Source of the DNA: Larix kaempferi | Lineage: Eukaryota > Streptophyta > Pinopsida > Pinales > Pinaceae | Length of the DNA: 64,000 nt | Reading direction: 5' to 3' | Assembly (NCBI GenBank): GCA_027924585.1 | Contig: BSBM01001444.1 | Coordinates: 2,108,001 to 2,172,000, forward strand | Part shown: positions 1 through 10,864 of the stretch, in pieces | How positions within the stretch are numbered: position 1 is the first letter of the stretch | How the letters are laid out: each line of letters starts with the position of its first letter | Translations under genes and position numbers: made by a program | Notes under the pieces: model-generated | Seen by the model: the letters and a program-made list of their open reading frames with translations, nothing else | Database searches by the model: none | Told to the model about the DNA's origin: nothing

Positions 1-31
1 TGGCAATGATGGGGAAAATCTTTGAAGAGGA

Positions 32-468
32 GAAGTAAGATGAGCTGATACGAAGGACAATAGAGAATGGGAAGAGAAAAAGTGCCGGAAATCTTGAGTC
101 ATCGATCCCATGACTGCAATCTATGCAATGAAACAACTACGAACAACGCCCTACACGAGAGAAAACGTAGAAAATCACCTTAAGTAGTGTTGATGTTGGT
201 TTCGAGCTCTACATTCATTTTGTTTATTGGTTTTTCCATTCTTTCAGTGATCCTGGTTATGCTGCTATAAACATTAACAAGAACAAGGAAGGCTCGAAAC
301 CACCATCAACACTGTTCAAGGTGGGTTTCTTCATTTTCTCCTGTGTAGGGTGTTGTTCGTAGTCGTTGCATCACATAGACTGCAGTAATGAGACCGATGA
401 CTCAACATCTCCCACATTTTTCCTCTTTCCATCCTCTATTATCCCTTGTATCACCTCGTCTCACTTGT
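32..468. repeat. Large imperfect inverted repeat, A subunit (arms ~177 bp)
   Basis: The sequence at 32-208 and the reverse complement of 291-468 align over their whole length. Matching blocks include GATACRARGGAYAATAGAG, TTGAGTCATCG, CTACGAACAAC, AGTGTTGATG and GGTTTCGAGC. The ~82-bp loop has AT-rich sequence. By eye roughly four in five positions agree. It recurs at +3859-bp steps and fills the interior next to the primer-site-like sequence, so an RNA from the minus strand would fold into a long stem. Confidence 0.82.
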
Positions 469-534
469 ATATACTAGCTTGTGAAGGCTAGTATATCTGG
501 AACGTAGATATTAGCAATATTTCTCTACGAGAAA

Positions 535-549
535 CTGATTGTGACACCA
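535..549 (-). promoter_or_regulatory. Degenerate primer-binding-site-like sequence (representative)
   Basis: Minus strand reads TGGTGTCACAATCAG next to the LTR-like segment. The plant copia primer site complementary to initiator tRNA-Met begins TGGTATCAGAGC (established knowledge), and by eye 11 of 15 positions agree with its extended form. It is repeated in every type-1 monomer (2472-2486, 17909-17923, 19830-19844 and others). The older copy at 35125-35139 reads TGGTATCACAATCAG, closer to the consensus. Function is inferred only. Confidence 0.4.
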
Positions 550-884
550 CCTCCTACAAAAAATAAACAAGCAGGCGAATGCGAGGATCAATGAAAGAAT
601 GGCAAATCGCAGAAAAGATATGAGTGTCGAGCTCGTTTAAACCATGATGATAAGAGCAATCATCTCCCAACCATAGACAAAGTTATTTGTCTCCCCTGAG
701 CTCAGACCTTCAAATAGAGAATGATGTATATCCGGATAGTAGTAGCGCAAACCCTAGAAAACAAGGGAGAAACTTCTCCAATAGTGGAGAACCCCAAAAA
801 ATCAGTCCCTTAACTAAAGTAGCGAACCACTCTTGGCTACAACGAACTTGCTTGAGTGAATGACGAAATGAGAGGCCGAACTCT

Positions 885-893
885 CTATTTATA
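885..893 (-). promoter_or_regulatory. TATA box of the LTR-like segment (representative)
   Basis: TATAAATAG on the minus strand, followed by GAGAGTTCG. The identical motif recurs at 2822-2830, 4744-4752, 6681-6689, 8603-8611, 10540-10548, 12462-12470, 14399-14407, 16321-16329, 18258-18266, 22306-22314, 24250-24258, 25250-25258 and 38022-38030. It is a textbook plant TATA sequence. Transcription itself cannot be judged from the sequence. Confidence 0.5.
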
Positions 894-970
894 CACATCA
901 AAGGGTGACTTTTTTCCTGACCGGGTTGACCTATCTTTCCCTAACGGCGCCGACCTGACTGGTGCAGTTC

Positions 971-1023
971 TGCCCATTGTATGGGGCAAATTGCCCACTG
1001 CTTTGGGGCAATTTACCCACTGG
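971..1023. repeat. ~22-bp tandem motif upstream of the TATA (U3 position)
   Basis: Plus strand shows TGCCCATTGTATGGGGCAAA, TGCCCACTGCTTTGGGGCAA, then a partial TTACCCACTGG: two and a half ~22-bp tandem copies whose ends form a near-palindrome GGGCAAATTGCCC. On the minus strand it lies about 80-140 bp upstream of the TATA, the usual place for enhancer repeats in an LTR U3. It is present in all LTR-like segments of both arrays. Confidence 0.6.
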
Positions 1024-1206
1024 TCCGACTTGTCTTGGGGAAATACAGAAAATTACATTTAATAAATCTTTTCTTTGTGATTTCACCCCTAGGATTACAT
1101 TGAGTGTTTTACATGATCAAATACATTGACATCTTTTCCCATAGGAGGTATCTTAACAAGATGAAATGCAATAAGAATAACTTCCGAAGTTGTACCGTTT
1201 CGAACA

Positions 1207-1860
1207 CTCCCTCTCAAAAGGGAAGGTATTCTTCGAATATTGTATTCTAATCTTATTCTTTATTTGGTCGACCTATGAAGTGATGCCCCATGCAGCTACT
1301 ACCCCAACACTGCCTCTTGGCCATGGAGGTATCGTCAGCATGATCATACCGAAACACATCTCGATATCATAAGTACATCACAGTTATCTCTAACCTCTCT
1401 ATACCATAAGGAAGGTCTTCCAACACAATCACAGTTAGTCGACAGGTGTCAACAAATCGATCTTCGTGCATCTGCTCAATCCAGTCCATTGTGAAACATG
1501 CACTAGCTCCACGACTCTGCCCTCTCCATAGGTGAGTCACTCGTGCATCAGCTCAAAAACTCTGCACAGTCCATCGTAGAGTCTATCATGCATCAATACA
1601 ATGTGCTCAGCTCAACCCAATCCATCGAGTGCCTACATCATCAACACTCCCTCTTAGCTAAAGAGGTATCATCACGTCGGAACACATCTTGTTATCATAA
1701 GAGGGTCCATTCCAGCACAGGCATACACTCAACAAAGAAGAACGTTCCCCAAATGAACCATCCACAAATAAGCATGTTCCACAATGGTACACGCTCCACA
1801 GAGGAGTACATTCCAGAAATGAACCATCCGACAAAGGGACCATATCATCTTTTTAAAGAA
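1207..1860 (-). repeat. LTR-upstream part of the interior with repeated purine-tract motif
   Basis: On the minus strand this part lies between the inverted repeat and the next LTR start. It holds three versions of one ~30-bp motif, seen on the plus strand as CAACACTSCCTCTY followed by GARGTATY: at the LTR start itself (~1203), at ~1305 and at ~1641. Read on the minus strand, each looks like a copia pol end plus purine tract plus TGTTG LTR start (RGSVG-like codons, GAGGGAGTGTTG). The rest is non-coding. Near 1700-1850 it has short direct repeats of the CCACAAAG / AACCATCC kind. Confidence 0.6.
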
Positions 1861-1969
1861 GATATATCATCTACCTGATGAACTTGGTCATTCTAGACCA
1901 CAGAGGATTACTTCCGCAAGCACTTTTTCTGTGGAAGGTGGCAATGAGGGGGAAATCTTTGGAGAAGAG

Positions 1970-2405
1970 AAGTGAGATGAGGTGATACGAATGACAATAG
2001 AGGACGGAAAGGGGAAAAATGCCGGAGATGTTGAGTCATCGATCCCATGACTGCAGTCTATGCGATGAAACAACTACGAACAACGCCCTACACGAGAGAA
2101 AATGTAGAAAATCACCTTAAATAGTGTTGATTTTGGTTTCGAGCTCCACACTCATTTTGTTTATGTACTTTTCCATTCTTTTAGCGATCCTACTTATGCT
2201 GCTATAAACATTAACAAGCTCAACGAAGGCTCGAAACCACCATCAACACTGTTCAAGGTGAGTCTCTTCATTTTCTCCTGTGTGGGGTGTTGTTCGTAGT
2301 CGTTGGATCACATAGACTGCAGTAATGAGATCGATGACCCAACATATCCCACATTTTTCCTCTTTCCATCCTCTATTGTCCCCGGTATCATCTCGTCTCG
2401 GTTGT
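1970..2405. repeat. Large imperfect inverted repeat, B subunit
   Basis: Arms 1970-2145 and 2229-2405, the same design as in A but with its own substitutions (for example AGTGTTGATTTTGG in the left arm). Copies sit in each B subunit at +3859-bp steps. Confidence 0.8.
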
Positions 2406-2433
2406 ATATACTAGCCTGTGAAGGCTAGTATAT
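2406..2433. repeat. Short perfect hairpin ATATACTAGCC-TGTGAA-GGCTAGTATAT
   Basis: Eleven-base perfect arms around a six-base loop, just outside the right arm of the big inverted repeat. It is present in every type-1 monomer (A forms have ten-base arms around TTGTGAAG). Copies 2B (6265-6292) and 5B (17843-17870) have the loop reversed to TTCACA with both arms intact. Confidence 0.92.
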
Positions 2434-2486
2434 CTGGAATATAGATTTTAGCAATATTTCTCTACGCGAAACTGATTGTGACACCA

Positions 2487-3146
2487 CCTCCTACAAAAAA
2501 TAAACAAGCAGGCGAGTGCGAGGATCACTGAAAGAATTGCAAATCACAGAAACAAAATGAGTGTCAAGCTCGTTTAAACCATGATGATAAGAACAATCAT
2601 CTCCCAACCATAGACAAAGCTATTTGTCTCCCCCGAGCTCAGACCTTCCAATAGAGAACGATGTACATACGGATAGTAGTAGCGCAAACCCTAGAAAACA
2701 AGGGAGAAACTTCTCCAATAGTGGAGAACCCCAAAAAATCAGTCCCTTAACTGAAGTAGGGAACCACTCTTGGTTAGAGCGAACTTGCTTGAGTGAATGA
2801 TGAAATGAGAGGTCGAACTCTCTATTTATACACATCAAAGGGCGACTTTTTTCCTGACCGGGTCGACCTAACTTTCCCTAACTGCGCCGACCTGACTGGT
2901 GCAGTTCTGCCCATTGTATGGCGCAAATTTCCGACTGCTTTGGGGCAATTTACCCACTGGTCCGACCTTTCTTTCAGGGGAAATACAGAAAATTACATTT
3001 AATAAATCTTTTCTTTGTGATTTCACCGCTAGGTTTACATTGAGTGTTTTACATGATCAAATACATTGACGTCTTGTCCCATAGGAGGTACCTTAACAAG
3101 ATGAAATGCAAAAAGAATAAATTCTGAAGTTGTACTGTTTCCAACA
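2487..3146 (-). mobile_element. LTR-like segment, copy 1B (660 bp)
   Basis: Minus-strand start TGTTGGAAACAGTACA at 3146 after GAGAGGGAG; TATA at 2830-2822; primer-site-like sequence at 2486-2472. This B form keeps the canonical TGTTGGAA start that the A form has altered to TGTTCGAA. Confidence 0.62.
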
Positions 3147-4408
3147 CTCCCTCTCAACAAGGAAGGTATTCTTCGAACACTGTATTCTAATCATCTTCTT
3201 AATTTGGTCGACCTATGAGGTGATGCCCCATGCAGCTACTACTCCAACACTGCCTCTTGGCCATGGAGGTATCGTCAGCATTATCATACTGAAACACATC
3301 TCGATATCATATGTACATCACAGTTATCTCTAACCTCTCTATATCATAAGGAAGGTCTTCCAACACAATCACAATTAGTCGAGAAGTGTCCACAAAGGAA
3401 CATGCACTAGCTCCACGACTCCGCTCCTCTCCCTAGTTGAATCACTCGTGCATCAGCTCAAGAACTCTGCACAGTCCATCGTAGAGTCTATTATGCATCA
3501 ATACAATGTGCTCAGCTCAACCCAGTCCATCTGGTGCCTACATCATCAAGACTCCCTCTTCGCTGGAGAGGTATCATCACATCGGAACACATCTTGTTAT
3601 CATAAGAGGCTCCATTCCAACACAGGGATACACTCCACAAAGGAGAAAGTTCCCCAAATGAACCATCCACAAATAAGCATGTTCAACAAAGAAACCATCC
3701 CACAATGGGACAAACTCCACGGAGGATAACGTTCCACAAAGCAACCATCCCACAAAGGGACCATATCATCTTTTTAAAGAAGATATATGATCTACGTGAT
3801 GATCTTGGTCATTCTACACAACAGAGGATTACTTCCTCAAGCACTTTATCTGTGGAAGGTGGCAATGATGGGGAAAATCTTTGAAGAGGAGAAGTAAGAT
3901 GAGCTGATACGAAGGACAATAGAGAATGGGAAGAGGAAAAGTGCCGGAGATCTTGAGTCATCGATCCCATGACTGCAATCTATGCAATGAAACAACTACG
4001 AACAACGCCCTACACGAGAGAAAACGTAGAAAATCACCTTAAGTAGTGTTGATGTTGGTTTCGAGCTCTACATTCATTTTGTTTATTGGTTTTTCCATTC
4101 TTTCAGTGATCCTGGTTATGCTGCTATAAACATTAACAAGAACAAGGAAGGCTCGAAACCACCATCAACACTGTTCAAGGTGGGTTTCTTCATTTTCTCC
4201 TGTGTAGGGTGTTGTTCGTAGTCGTTGCATCACATAGACTGCTGTAATGAGACCGATGACTCAACATCTCCCACATTTTTCCTCTTTCCATCCTCTATTA
4301 TCCCTTGTATCACCTCGTCTCACTTGTATATACTAGCTTGTGAAGGCTAGTATATCTGGAACGTAGATATTAGCAATATTTCTCTACGAGAAACTGATTG
4401 TGACACCA

Positions 4409-5065
4409 CCTCCTACAAAAAATAAACAAGCAGGCGAATGCGAGGATCAATGAAAGAATGGCAAATCGCAGAAAAGATATGAGTGTCGAGCTCGTTTAAA
4501 CCATGATGATAAGAGCAATCATCTCCCAACCATAGACAAAGTTATTTGTCTCCCCTGAGCTCAGACCTTCAAATAGAGAATGATGTATATCCGGATAGTA
4601 GTAGCGCAAACCCTAGAAAACAAGGGAGAAACTTCTCCAATAGTGGAGAACCCCAAAAAATCAGTCCCTTAACTGAAGTAGCGAACCACTCTTGGCTACA
4701 ACGAACTTGCTTGAGTGAATGACGAAATGAGAGGCCGAACTCTCTATTTATACACATCAAAGGGTGACTTTTTTCCTGACCGGGTTGACCTAACTTTCCC
4801 TAACGGCGCCGACCTGACTGGTGCAGTTCTGCCCATTGTATGGGGCAAATTGCCCACTGCTTTGGGGCAATTTACCCACTGGTCCGACTTGTCTTGGGGA
4901 AATACAGAAAATTACATTTAATAAATCTTTTCTTTGTGATTTCACCCCTAGGATTACATTGAGTGTTTTACATGATCGAATACATTGACATCTTTTCCCA
5001 TAGGAGGTATCTTAACAAGATGAAATGCAATAAGAATAACTTCCGAGGTTGTACCGTTTCGAACA
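4409..5065 (-). mobile_element. LTR-like segment, copy 2A
   Basis: Same boundaries as copy 1A shifted by 3859; TATA at 4744-4752. Confidence 0.58.
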
Positions 5066-6345
5066 CTCCCTCTCAAAAGGGAAGGTATTCTTCGAATATT
5101 GTATTCTAATATTATTCTTTATTTGGTCGACCTATGAAGTGATGCCCCATGCAGCTACTACCCCAACACTGCCTCTTGGCCATGGAGGTATCGTCAGCAT
5201 GATCATACCGAAACACATCTCGATATCATAAGTACATCACAGTTATCTCTAACCTCTCTATACCATAAGGAAGGTCTTCCAACACAATCACAGTTAGTCG
5301 AGAGGTGTCAACAAATCGATCTTCGTGCATCTGCTCAATCCAGTCCATTGTGAAACATGCACTAGCTCCACGACTCTGCCCTCTCCATAGGTGAGTCACT
5401 CGTGCATCAGCTCAAGAACTCTGCACAGTCCATCGTAGAATCTATCATGCATCAATACAATGTGCTCAGCTCAACCCAATCCATCGAGTGCCTACATCAT
5501 CAACACTCCCTCTTAGCTAAAGAGGTATCATCACGTCGGAACACATCTTGTTATCATAAGAGGGTCCATTCCAGCACAGGCATACACTCAACAAAGAAGA
5601 ACGTTCCCCAAATGAACCATCCACAAATAAGCATGTTCCACAATGGCACACGCTCCACAGAGGAGTACGTTCCAGAAATGAACCATCCCACAAATGGACC
5701 ATATCATCTTTTTAAAGAAGATATATGATCTACCTGATGAACTTGGTCATTCTAGACCACAGAGGATTACTTCCGCAAGCACTTTATCTGTGGAAGGTGG
5801 CAATGAGGGGGGAAATCTTTGAAGAAGAGAAGTGAGATGAGGTGATACGAATGACAATAGAGGACGGAAAGGGGAAAAATGCCGGAGATGTTGAGTCATC
5901 GATCCCATGACTGCAGTCTATGCGATGAAACAACTACGAACAACGCCCTACACGAGAGAAAATGTAGAAAATCACCTTAAATAGTGTTGATGTTGGTTTC
6001 GAGCTCCACACTCATTTTGTTATGTGCTTTTCCATTCTTTTAGCGATGCTAGTTATGCTGCTATAAACATTAACAAGCTCAACGAAGGCTCGAAACCACC
6101 ATCAACACTGTTCAAGGTGAGTCTCTTCATTTTCTCCTGTGTGGGATGTTGTTCGTAGTCGTTGGATCACATAGACTGCAGTAATGAGATCGATGACCCA
6201 ACATATCCCACATTTTTCCTCTTTCCATCCTCTATTGTCCCCGGTATCATCTCGTCTCGGTTGTATATACTAGCCTTCACAGGCTAGTATATCTGGAATA
6301 TAGATTTTAGCAATATTTCTCTACGCGAAACTGATTGTGACACCA

Positions 6346-7005
6346 CCTCCTACAAAAAATAAACAAGCAGGCGAATGCGAGGATCACTGAAAGAATTGCA
6401 AATCACAGAAACAAAATGAGTGTCAAGCTCGTTTAAACCATGATGATAAGAACAATCATCTCCCAACCATAGACAAAGCTATTTGTCTCCCCCGAGCTCA
6501 GACCTTCCAATAGAGAATGATGTACATACGGATAGTAGTAGCGCAAACCCTAGAAAACAAGGGAGAAACTTCTCCAATAGTGGAGAACCCCAAAAAATCA
6601 GTCCCTTAACTGAAGTAGGGAACCACTCTTGGTTAGAGCGAACTTGCTTGAGTGAATGATGAAATGAGAGGTCGAACTCTCTATTTATACACATCAAAGG
6701 GTGACTTTTTTCCTGACCGGGTCGACCTAACTTTCCCTAACTGCGCCGACCTGACTGGTGCAGTTCTGCCCATTGTATGGGGCAAATTTCCGACTGCTTT
6801 GGGGCAGTTTACCCACTGGTCCGACCTGTCTTTCAGGGGAAATACAGAAAATTACATTTAATAAATCTTTTCTTTGTGATTTCACCGCTAGGTTTACATT
6901 GAGTGTTTTACATGATCAAATACATTGACGTCTTGTCCCATAGGAGGTACCTTAACAAGATGAAATGCAAAAAGAATAAATTCTGAAGTTGTACTGTTTC
7001 CAACA
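6346..7005 (-). mobile_element. LTR-like segment, copy 2B
   Basis: Same boundaries as copy 1B shifted by 3859; TATA at 6681-6689. Confidence 0.58.
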
Positions 7006-8267
7006 CTCCCTCTCAACAAGGAAGGTATTCTTCGAACACTGTATTTTAATCATATTCTTAATTTGGTCGACCTATGAGGTGATGCCCCATGCAGCTACTA
7101 CTCCAACACTGCCTCTTGGCCATGGAGGTATCGTCAGCATTATCATACTGAAACACATCTCGATATCATATGTACATCACAGTTATCTCTAACCTCTCTA
7201 TATCATAAGGAAGGTCTTCCAACACAATCACAGTTAGTCGAGAAGTATCCACAAAGGAACATGCACTATCTCCACGACTCCGCTCCTCTCCCTAGGTGAA
7301 TCACTCGTGCATCAGCTCAAGAACTCTGCACAGTCCATCGTAGAGTCTATTATGCATCAATACAATGTGCTCAGCTCAACCCAGTCCATCTGGTGCCTAC
7401 ATCATCAACACTCCCTCTTCGCTGGAGAGGTATCATCACATCGGAACACATCTTGTTATCATAAGAGGCTCCATTCCAACACAGGGATACACTCCACAAA
7501 GGAGAAAGTTCCCCAAATGAACCATCCACAAATAAGCATGTTCAACAAAGAAACCATCCCACAATGGGACAAACTCCACGGAGGATAACGTTCCACAAAG
7601 CAACCATCCCACAAAGGGACCATATCATCTTTTTAAAGAAGATATATGATCTACGTGATGAACTTGGTCATTCTAGACAACAGAGGATTACTTCCTCAAG
7701 CACTTTATCTGTGGAAGGTGGCAATGATGGGGAAAATCTTTGAAGAGGAGAAGTAAGATGAGCTGATACGAAGGACAATAGAGAATGGGAAGAGGAAAAG
7801 TGCCAGAGATCTTGAGTCATCGATCCCATGACTGCAATCTATGCAATGAAACAACTACGAACAACGCCCTACACGAGAGAAAACGTAGAAAATCACCTTA
7901 AGTAGTGTTGATGTTGGTTTCGAGCTCTACATTCATTTTGTTTATTGGTTTTTCCATTCTTTCAGTGATCCTGGTTATGCTGCTATAAACATTAACAAGA
8001 ACAAGGAAGGCTCGAAACCACCATCAACACTGTTCAAGGTGGGTTTCTTCATTTTCTCCTCTGTAGGGTGTTGTTCGTAGTCGTTGCATCACATAGACTG
8101 CAGTAATGAGACCGATGACTCAACATCTCCCACATTTTTCCTCTTTCCATCCTCTATTATCCCTTGTATGACCTCGTCTCACTTGTATATACTAGCTTGT
8201 GAAGGCTAGTATATCTGGAACGTAGATATTAGCAATATTTCTCTACGAGAAACTGATTGTGACACCA

Positions 8268-8924
8268 CCTCCTACAAAAAATAAACAAGTAGGCGAATGC
8301 GAGGATCAATGAAAGAATGGCAAATCGCAGAAAAGAAATGAGTGTCGAGCTCGTTTAAACCATGATGATAAGAGCAATCATCTCCCAACCATAGAGAAAG
8401 TTATTTGTCTCCCCTGAACTCAGACCTTCAAATAGAGAATGATGTATATCCGGATAGTAGTAGCGCAAACCCTAGAAAACAAGGGAGAAACTTCTCCAAT
8501 AGTGGAGAACCCCAAAAAATCAGTCCCTTAACTGAAGTAGCGAACCACTCTTGGCTACAACGAACTTGCTTGAGTGAATGACGAAATGAGAGGCCGAACT
8601 CTCTATTTATACACATCAAAGGGTGACTTTTTTCCTGACCGGGTTGACCTAACTTTCCCTAACGGCGCCGACCTGACTGGTGCAGTTCTGCCCATTGTAT
8701 GGGGCAAATTGCCCACTTCTTTGGGGCAATTTACCCACTGGTCCGACTTGTCTTGGGGAAATACAGAAAATTACATTTAATAAATCTTTTCTTTGTGATT
8801 TCACCCCTAGGATTACATTGAGTGTTTTACATGATCGAATACATTGACATCTTTTCCCATAGGAGGTATCTTAACAAGATGAAATGCAATAAGAATAACT
8901 TCCGAGGTTGTACCGTTTCGAACA
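8268..8924 (-). mobile_element. LTR-like segment, copy 3A
   Basis: TATA at 8603-8611; TGTTCGAA start at 8924. Confidence 0.58.
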
Positions 8925-10204
8925 CTCCCTCTCAAAAGGGAAGGTATTCTTCGAATATTGTATTCTAATCTTATTCTTTATTTGGTCGACCTATGAAGTG
9001 ATGCCCCATGCAGCTACTACCCCAACACTGCCTCTTGGCCATGGAGGTATCGTCAGCATGATCATACCGAAACACATCTCGATATCATAAGTACATCACA
9101 GTTATCTCTAACCTCTCTATACCATAAGGAAGGTCTTCCAACACAATCACAGTTAGTCGAGAGGTGTCAGCAAATCGATCTTCGTGCATCTGCTCAATCC
9201 AGTCCATTGTGAAACATGCACTAGCTCCACGACTCTGCCCTCTCCATAGGTGAGTCACTCGTGCATCAGCTCAAGAACTCTGCACAGTCCATCGTAGAAT
9301 CTATCATGCATCAATACAATGAGCTCAGCTCAACCCAATCCATCGAGTGCCTACATCATCAACACTCCCTCTTAGCTAAAGAGGTATCATCACGTCGGAA
9401 CACATCTTGTTATCATAAGAGGGTCCATTCCAGCACAGGCATACACTCAACAAAGAAGAACGTTCCCCAAATGAACCATCCACAAATAAGCATGTTCCAC
9501 AATGGCACACGCTCCACAGAGGAGTACGTTCCAGAAATGAACCATCCCACAAAGGGACCATATCATCTTTTTAAAGAAGATATATGATCTACCTGATGAA
9601 CTTGGTCATTCTAGACCACAGAGGATTACTTCCGCAAGCACTTTATCTGTGGAAGGTGGCAATGAGGGGGGAAATCTTTGAAGAAGAGAAGTGAGATGAG
9701 GTGATACGAATGACAATAGAGGACGGAAAGGGGAAAAATGACGGAGATGTTGAGTCATCGATCCCATGACTGCAGTCTATGCGATGAAACAACTACGAAC
9801 AACGCCCTACACGAGAGAAAATGTAGAAAATCACCTTAAATAGTGTTAATGTGGGTTTCGAGCTCCACACTCATTTTGTTATGTGCTTTTCCATTCTTTT
9901 AGCGATGCTAGTTATGCTGCTATAAACATTAACAAGCTCAACGAAGGCTCGAAACCACCATCAACACTGTTCAAGGTGAGTCTCTTCATTTTCTCCTGTG
10001 TGGGGTGTTGTTCGTAGTCGTTGGATCACATAGACTGCAGTAATGAGATCGATGACCCAACATATCCCACATTTTTCCTCTTTCCATCCTCTATTGTCCC
10101 CGGTATCATCTCGTCTCGGTTGTATATACTAGCCTGTGAAGGCTAGTATATCTGGAATATAGATTTTAGCAATATTTCTCTACGCGAAACTGATTGTGAC
10201 ACCA

Positions 10205-10864
10205 CCTCCTACAAAAAATAGACAAGCAGGCGAATACGAGGATCACTGAAAGAATTGCAAATCACAGAAACAAAATGAGTGTCAAGCTCGTTTAAACCAT
10301 GATGATAAGAACAATCATCTCCCAACCATAGACAAAGCTATTTGTCTCCCCCGAGCTCAGACCTTCCAATAGGGAACGATGTACATACGGATAGTAGTAG
10401 CGCAAACCCTAGAAAACAAGGGAGAAACTTCTCCAATACTGGAGAACCCCAAAAAATCAGTCCCTTAACTGAAGTAGGGAACCACTCTTGGTTAGAGCGA
10501 ACTTGCTTGAGTGAATGATGAAATGAGAGGTCGAACTCTCTATTTATACACATCAAAGGGTGACTTTTTTCCTGACCGGGTCGACCTAACTTTCCCTAAC
10601 TGCGCCGACCTGACTGGTGCAATTCTGCCCATTGTATGGCGCAAATTTCCGACTGCTTTGGGGCAGTTTACCCACTGGTCCGACCTGTCTTTCAGGGGAA
10701 ATACAGAAAATTACATTTAATAAATCTTTTCTTTGTGATTTCACCGCTAGGTTTACATTGAGTGTTTTACATGATCAAATACATTGACGTCTTGTCCCAT
10801 AGGAGGTACCTTAACAAGATGAAATGCAAAAAGAATAAATTCTGAAGTTGTACTGTTTCCAACA
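10205..10864 (-). mobile_element. LTR-like segment, copy 3B
   Basis: TATA at 10540-10548; TGTTGGAA start at 10864. Confidence 0.58.

Larger units (their letters stand above)
550..1206 (-). mobile_element. LTR-like segment, copy 1A (657 bp)
   Basis: Read on the minus strand it begins TGTTCGAAACGGTACA at 1206, directly after a purine tract GAGAGGGAG (1215-1207), and ends against TGGTGTCACAATCAG (549-535). A TATA box TATAAATAG lies at 893-885, about 310 bp from the start, as expected for a U3-R boundary. The segment carries a purine/pyrimidine repeat at 971-1023 in the U3 position. The right end does not finish in a clean CA, so that boundary is uncertain. A solo-LTR origin is the alternative. 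Confidence 0.6.
1..3859 (-). repeat. Type-1 dimer, copy 1 (A 1-1938, B 1939-3859)
   Basis: First of five head-to-tail copies whose starting motif TGGCAATGATGG recurs at 1, 3860, 7719, 11578 and, as TAGCAATGATGG, at 15437, then again at 19296: a constant spacing of 3859 bp. Subunits A and B are clearly homologous along their length but differ at many positions and small indels, while the same subunit in different dimers is nearly identical, so this is a true higher-order repeat. Strand is given as minus because the promoter-like TATA, primer-site-like and purine-tract signals read that way. Several 60-110 codon frames recur in every copy (starting near 856, 1190, 1543 and 2793), but they lack a recognisable domain and overlap the promoter-like parts, so I do not call genes. 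Copy 1 differs slightly from its sisters, for example CTTTTTCTG for CTTTATCTG near 1923. Confidence 0.93.
3860..7718 (-). repeat. Type-1 dimer, copy 2
   Basis: Same A-B order as copy 1 with very few substitutions. Its B subunit has the six-base hairpin loop at 6276-6281 inverted (TTCACA in place of TGTGAA), a change shared only with copy 5. It also has CATTTTGTTATG near 6012 where copy 1 has CATTTTGTTTATG, a one-base loss compensated elsewhere so that the total length stays 3859. Confidence 0.93.

Noticed and set aside
856-1062. Recurring 60-110 codon frames (such as 856-1062, 1190-1372, 1543-1878 and their copies) as a tandem gene family
   Set aside because: They lie in the TATA, U3 and upstream parts of the repeat, overlap opposite-strand frames, lack domains or signal features, and recur only because the repeat recurs. 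Several copies are broken by single changes.
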